A DNA stretch of 64,000 nt, from the NCBI RefSeq assembly GCF_034702125.1, contig NC_085876.1, positions 24,624,807 through 24,688,806 on the forward strand, written 5' to 3'. This document shows positions 46,802 through 64,000 of the stretch, one piece after another. The translations under genes were made by a program, and so were the position numbers. Origin of the DNA: Engraulis encrasicolus. Its lineage: Eukaryota; Chordata; Actinopteri; Clupeiformes; Engraulidae. Below the pieces are notes generated by a model that made no database searches, was not told where the DNA came from, and worked only from the letters and a program-made list of their open reading frames with translations. The stretch's first letter is position 1. Each line of letters starts with the position of its first letter.

Positions 46802-47009
46802 CAGTGTTTCCCAACCTTTTTTGTCTTGTGTACCCCCTAAGCATTTTCGTTGTGCGACGAGTACCCCCCCAAGTCAAGTTCTATATTGCTTTCTCTATCC
46901 CAATATAACTAGGCCCCATACATTTGTTAAAATTACATTTTTCCAAGTACCCCCTGCAGTGTGCTTGTGTACCCCTAGTGGTACACGTACCCCTGGTTGG
47001 GAAACACTG
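46802..47009. mobile_element. hAT-type MITE, 208 bp, perfect 8-bp target duplication
   Basis: Ends CAGTGTTTCCCAACC and GGTTGGGAAACACTG; TCCTAAAG on both sides. Confidence 0.9.
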
Positions 47010-47176
47010 TCCTAAAGGGCATTCACCTGACATCACAGGGATCCAGGAAACAGACGGGCTTGATGTATCTTACTCTAACAGACAATTCGTTGAGTGAAGA
47101 GTTGGCAGGTGGTGAGGGGGAGAGAGGGACGGGGGTAAGACCCAAGTAAGACTGGAACCAGAGGCTCAATATAGTG

Positions 47177-47511
47177 CAGTGTTTCTCAACAGGGGTGCCG
47201 GGGCTGATAAATAAATTATGTAATATAATACATATAATATGATATAATATAATATAATACATAGGCCTACCGTATATTTAATGCTAATCAGTGGAATCTT
47301 TCATCTGCCATTTATGCACAATAAAGTAAATATAGGTTGCCCCAGTCAGCTGAAACTTCGAACGTAGGTAATGTGACGTCTCAAATGTTACTTTTCTAAG
47401 CTTGTGTGGTATCTGATGCAATGCCATGTTACGGCTTGTTGGTTTGGGGTGCCTTGAAATTTTTCATGAATTGAAAGGGTGCCTCGCCTAAAAAAAGGTT
47501 GAGAAACACTG
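47177..47511. mobile_element. hAT-type MITE, 335 bp
   Basis: Ends CAGTGTTTCTCAAC and GTTGAGAAACACTG; flanks ATATAGTG and CTATAGTG (7 of 8 match). Confidence 0.85.
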
Positions 47512-47685
47512 CTATAGTGCATTAGTGCAGCCCGTCGCACCACCAGGGAGGATTCAAGAAGATGGTTCAGTAGTAGTACACCAGGCCAAGTTAACCAGGA
47601 GGCAGGGGTAAATCAGCTAATAGAAGTGCCTGCAGTCCTCACTTTCTGAACTGAAAGATTTAAGACACCTGCAGACTGTCTAGCA

Positions 47686-47991
47686 CAGGAGTGGGGAACA
47701 TTTTTCATTCAAGGGGCCACTTCAAATTCATCCGAGGGCCGTATAAGTCCTCCGAGGGCCAGACTATGAAAACAAACCAGGATTTCCCCCTGCACTTTTA
47801 GGCCTTTATTGAAGGCAGCTACCTTTCAAACAGACCCCACCTTCTCTAGGTTCCCTGAATATAACCCAATTATATTGCAAATGTATTTCCAAAGATTCCT
47901 TTACAAAATATGTCATATTTCATATGAAGCTGCATAACATTAAAATTGTATTGGTGGCCGAATAAAACGGCCTCCAGGTTCCCCACCCCTG
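47686..47991. mobile_element. hAT-type MITE with CAGGAGTGGGGAAC ends
   Basis: Right end GGTTCCCCACCCCTG. No clear target duplication. Relative at 16073-16347. Confidence 0.7.
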
Positions 47992-48175
47992 GCTCAGTTC
48001 ACCTACACAGGTCTGTCACATAACCATGGTCTTGGAATACCCGACTATACTGCTCATTTGAAGAGATCTGGTGTGGACCTCTGGTCATCATGCCACTTTG
48101 TATTGTGTACTCCTTACCAAACCTCATCACTTTAATTAACCAGTGCTCTCCCCCATCCTCCTGTATGACAGAGGT

Positions 48176-48514
48176 AGCCTGGTCCTGACCATCCCATAAT
48201 ACTACCATTTCATTTCGTATTTTATGGTCTGGCATTTGTTTGCTCTGAAGCGATTGTAGGAAGCAGGAAATTTGCCCTCAGTTATTGGACACCTCTCACC
48301 CAATCGCTGGCACTCAACAACAACATAGCCAGACCAATGGCTCTGGCGCAGATGTGTACGTCATTGTCACGAGTGTCCTCCCCCTTTCGCCCCCACGTGG
48401 GCGGCGTATTCGATTATTGGCTGTTTTCTGGGGGGGGCGTTGCGAGAAGCACGGCCAGACTACAGTAGTGGAGCCAATCCTTTGGCGGAAGTATGTAGGA
48501 TGGCTCGCGAGGCT
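48176..48514. mobile_element. 339-bp DNA element, 11-bp target duplication
   Basis: Flanked by ATGACAGAGGT at 48165-48175 and 48515-48525. Imperfect inverted ends (AGCCTGGTCCTGACCATCC against AGCCTCGCGAGCCATCC). Family not recognised. Confidence 0.7.
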
Positions 48515-48545
48515 ATGACAGAGGTACCCTGAGCATGGTACTACC

Positions 48546-48987
48546 CAGAGCCATACAGAGGGTAGAGTCGGGCAATCTCCGCCGTGTGCTTAGGCCGACT
48601 TCCTCTTTAGCAAAATTAGCTGTTTTAGCTTCTCAGTACTGCTCAGCGTTGCGAATGTTAGTTCCTAGCAGTGGGCGTAGCACATAGCAAATGCAATGTA
48701 GGGAATATGACAAGACTTGCTGTTCATAGTAATAACTTCAGATAAACATCACAGATGGTAAACTTTTGTGATTATCACCACCGAGACAGTTGTTGGTTTA
48801 CATATTTGTGGTGATTACCCCGCAGTATAGTTCGTTAGTCCTTATTTTTGGCTGTTAATGTGGTGGTTCTATGTTGAGTCTATGGAAAGACAGCCGCTTT
48901 AGGAACACCCTTATCTCGCTGAAAGGCGGAGCTGCCATTTAATTCCTGGTCCTCCAATTGCGTAACTCTACCCTCTGTATGGCTCTG
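48546..48987. mobile_element. 442-bp hAT-type MITE, perfect 8-bp target duplication
   Basis: Ends CAGAGCCATACAGAGGGTAG and its exact inverse; GTACTACC on both sides (48538-48545 and 48988-48995). Confidence 0.9.
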
Positions 48988-49249
48988 GTACTACCCCGCC
49001 GCACTGCTCCACTGGGGGCTGCCTCCTTGCCCAGGTGAGGCATAAAATGCAATTTCCTTGTGTACAGTGAACACTTGTGTGCTGTGGAGTGCTGAGTCAC
49101 AATGACAATGGGAGTTGGAGCTTCCCAGGTTGGCTTTCACTGTTTCTTTGTTTTTTTTAAAGTACAATCAATGACCAATATCACAAATATAATGATAAAA
49201 AACCCAATGGACACCAAATTACTCTGATACACAGAAAACATACACACAG

Positions 49250-49947
49250 TTGGATAACCCTTTTTTATTTCTTGAAAAAGACAACTCTAGAAGGACACCC
49301 ACAATACAGTCAAAATAAATCACGAGAGAAACACACATCTGTCTTGAGCGAATGGAAGTGTGACGTGTTTAACAGAGGCTACCACAAGATCCAGTGGACT
49401 GAAGCGCGAGTGCGCGCACACACACACACAACAGTCCCTGTCACGCGCAAACACTGCTTTCATGGAAATCTGTAAAAAATACAGTAAGTCTTAGACCAAA
49501 AAAGTTGCGTGCTGCTGGTAACTCACGGTAAGTTGTTTACAGTGGAATATCTGTACTTCCTAACAGAACAATAGGATACCTTTTGCAGGGAAGGAACTGC
49601 CTCTCACACACACACACACACGCACACTTTTGGTGTACTGGCGCTCTCTCGGACACACACACACTGTACAAATGTATTTACACAAACAATCAAGGGTATC
49701 ATAGGCCTTGCAACATAACACTGGAAAATGTAAAAAAAAAGAAACATTCCCTCTGCACTTATGCAATCATAATAGTGTGCTAGGTCTCACGCACATCGAA
49801 AAAATAAAACACAAAATAAAATAAAAAAGACCTGATGATCCCAGGAGAGTTAACTCTTCAGATTACGGAACATGGTCGTCTGTAGTCAGGGGCACGATGA
49901 CAACCCCTCCACACATGTACGTCTTCAAACAATCAAAAATACTCGTT
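49250..49947 (-). other. tra2a: Probable tra2a 3'UTR
   Basis: About 700 nt from the stop to an AATAAA on the minus strand at 49264-49269. It holds several short CA runs. A SINE starts immediately beyond, which fits the gene ending here. Confidence 0.55.
49264..49269 (-). terminator. tra2a: Candidate tra2a poly(A) signal AATAAA
   Basis: TTTATT on the plus strand. A cluster of further AATAAA-like or A-rich motifs lies at 49800-49830 on the opposite strand only. Confidence 0.45.
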
Positions 49948-62970
<13,023 letters not shown>

Positions 62971-64000
62971 CTGGAGTCACACAAGGATGTTAAAGCAACT
63001 CACAGTCAACATGGCACCAGACAATAAAAAACAAGTCTTTTGTTTTGTTAACATACTTTTGTTACAGTGCATTTGCAAATGCTGTGGAGAAAGGTGTTAG
63101 AATCAGTTCTTATCTCTTGTAATCCATACATAAAAAGAAACAGAAATGTAGGTATGTGGCTATGTCCATTTCAATTACTAAAAATGGGCCTTCCACGATG
63201 CAATCAGGTATTTACCTGGGTAACCATGGAAAAAGGTGTCATGCAGTTGTGTAGGTAAAGGTAGAGAGGTACAGGTATGTGGAATGCAAACCGCAAATTT
63301 ACTTAACCTACAAACGGACACATTCACTCCTCCTACTCGCTCTTTCGGGCGCATTCTACAGTTCTTCGGTCTTCGTGTTTTCTGTTTTCGTTTTTCATGC
63401 CTTGCTGTCTCTTTTCCATTTTCTTCACCCAATTTTGAAACCTCTGCCATTTTCATCCCGTCTTAATGCATTACGAGCGAAACGCGACCGTGCCTTCTAT
63501 CTGACATCTGGAGTCCTGTTTTCTCCCCCGCCCCGTTTATGCTCTGCTCTGTACACATTTGCAAAAGCCTTCTGACATTCTTGGATATTCTTCCACATTC
63601 TTGGATTTAACTCTTCAATTCCTTCGCGACCAATAACCTTAATGAAAAAAGAACATTCAGTAATATTAAAGATCATGATGTGTGATTGAGCAACGTAAAT
63701 ATGGGCATTGAATCGCCCAAAATAAAACAGTAAATGTATTTACAGTATTTTTTAAACAACATTAAATTATTTTAGATGGTGAGTAAAAAACGTTGAGTCA
63801 AGAAATGTTGAAAGTCAGAGGAAAGGCAGTAGAAGAAGACGCAGCAGCTGTTAACACAGACACAGAGATAGTGCCCTGCTCTAGCTATGCTGGAGACAGG
63901 TGATTCAATTTTGTTCCAAAACGCCCTTAATGGCGAACGTGCTACCTACAAGTAGGACAACAGTATTTGAGCATTAGGGCAGCCACCACGACAAATACAC
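62971..64000 (-). other. First intron of tra2a within the window
   Basis: Holds the poison-exon candidate. The stretch 63638-64000 shows no exon with a Tra2 start (no MSD-type ATG on the minus strand) and no recognised repeat. Confidence 0.5.
63308..63637 (-). other. tra2a: Candidate tra2a poison exon (purine-rich, in-frame stop)
   Basis: Lies between RS1 exon a and the missing first exon, where Tra2 genes carry a conserved cassette exon whose inclusion triggers decay. The acceptor is a good one (ttcttttttcattaag|GTT). In phase 0 the reading frame stays open for 46 codons and then meets TAG at 63499-63497. The block is loaded with GAA/AGAA motifs (CCAAGAATG twice, GGAAGAATA, GAAGAAAATGG, CGAAGACCGAAGAAC), the Tra2 binding type. 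The donor is less certain: gttaagt after 63308 is preferred; gtagaa after 63360 would give a shorter exon. Confidence 0.6.

Larger units (their letters stand above)
48135..49147 (+). mobile_element. SINE family B copy split by two DNA transposons
   Basis: SINE pieces at about 48135-48175, 48515-48545 and 48988-49147 align in order with the intact copy at 43783-44085. Insertions lie at 48176-48514 and 48546-48987. Confidence 0.85.

Overview
The window is teleost fish genomic DNA. Genes are split by GT-AG introns, CA/GT and GA/CT microsatellites are very dense, and there are tRNA-derived SINEs, Tc1-like elements and many small hAT-type or foldback elements. I cannot fix the species from sequence alone.

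There are two real protein genes, both on the minus strand. (1) igf2bp3 is complete. I rebuilt 15 coding exons from 36755 (ATG) to 4475 (stop). Every splice phase fits, giving a 587-residue protein with two RRM and four KH domains. Its 3'UTR probably runs from 4474 to about 1375 and holds two perfect let-7 seed matches and a palindromic transposon; a CCAAT-bearing promoter region lies just upstream of the ATG (36756-37200). (2) tra2a lies from 62970 to 49948. Seven coding exons are present and only the short first coding exon falls beyond the window end. It encodes an RS domain, one RRM, a glycine-rich linker and a C-terminal RS domain. A purine-rich exon-like block with an in-frame stop at 63308-63637 sits where Tra2 genes carry their autoregulatory 'poison' exon. 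The neighbour order igf2bp3-tra2a matches human 7p15 (IGF2BP3, TRA2A), which agrees with the paralogue assignment from the proteins.

Layout: 1-1374 downstream intergenic; 1375-36755 igf2bp3; 36756-37200 promoter; about 37200-49250 intergenic, full of nested transposons in its right half; 49250-64000 tra2a. Both proteins bind RNA: Igf2bp3 is an m6A/CA-motif mRNA stabiliser, Tra2a a splicing activator binding GAA-rich exonic enhancers.

The most interesting points are the tra2a poison-exon candidate, the let-7 sites in igf2bp3, an in-frame duplicated 5' splice site after igf2bp3 exon 10 separated by a GT repeat, a 135-nt CU repeat abutting a tra2a 5' splice site, a THAP-finger fragment in a 1.3-kb element in the last tra2a intron, and a SINE broken by two different DNA transposons. 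I found no operon-like, defence, CRISPR or other prokaryotic system.
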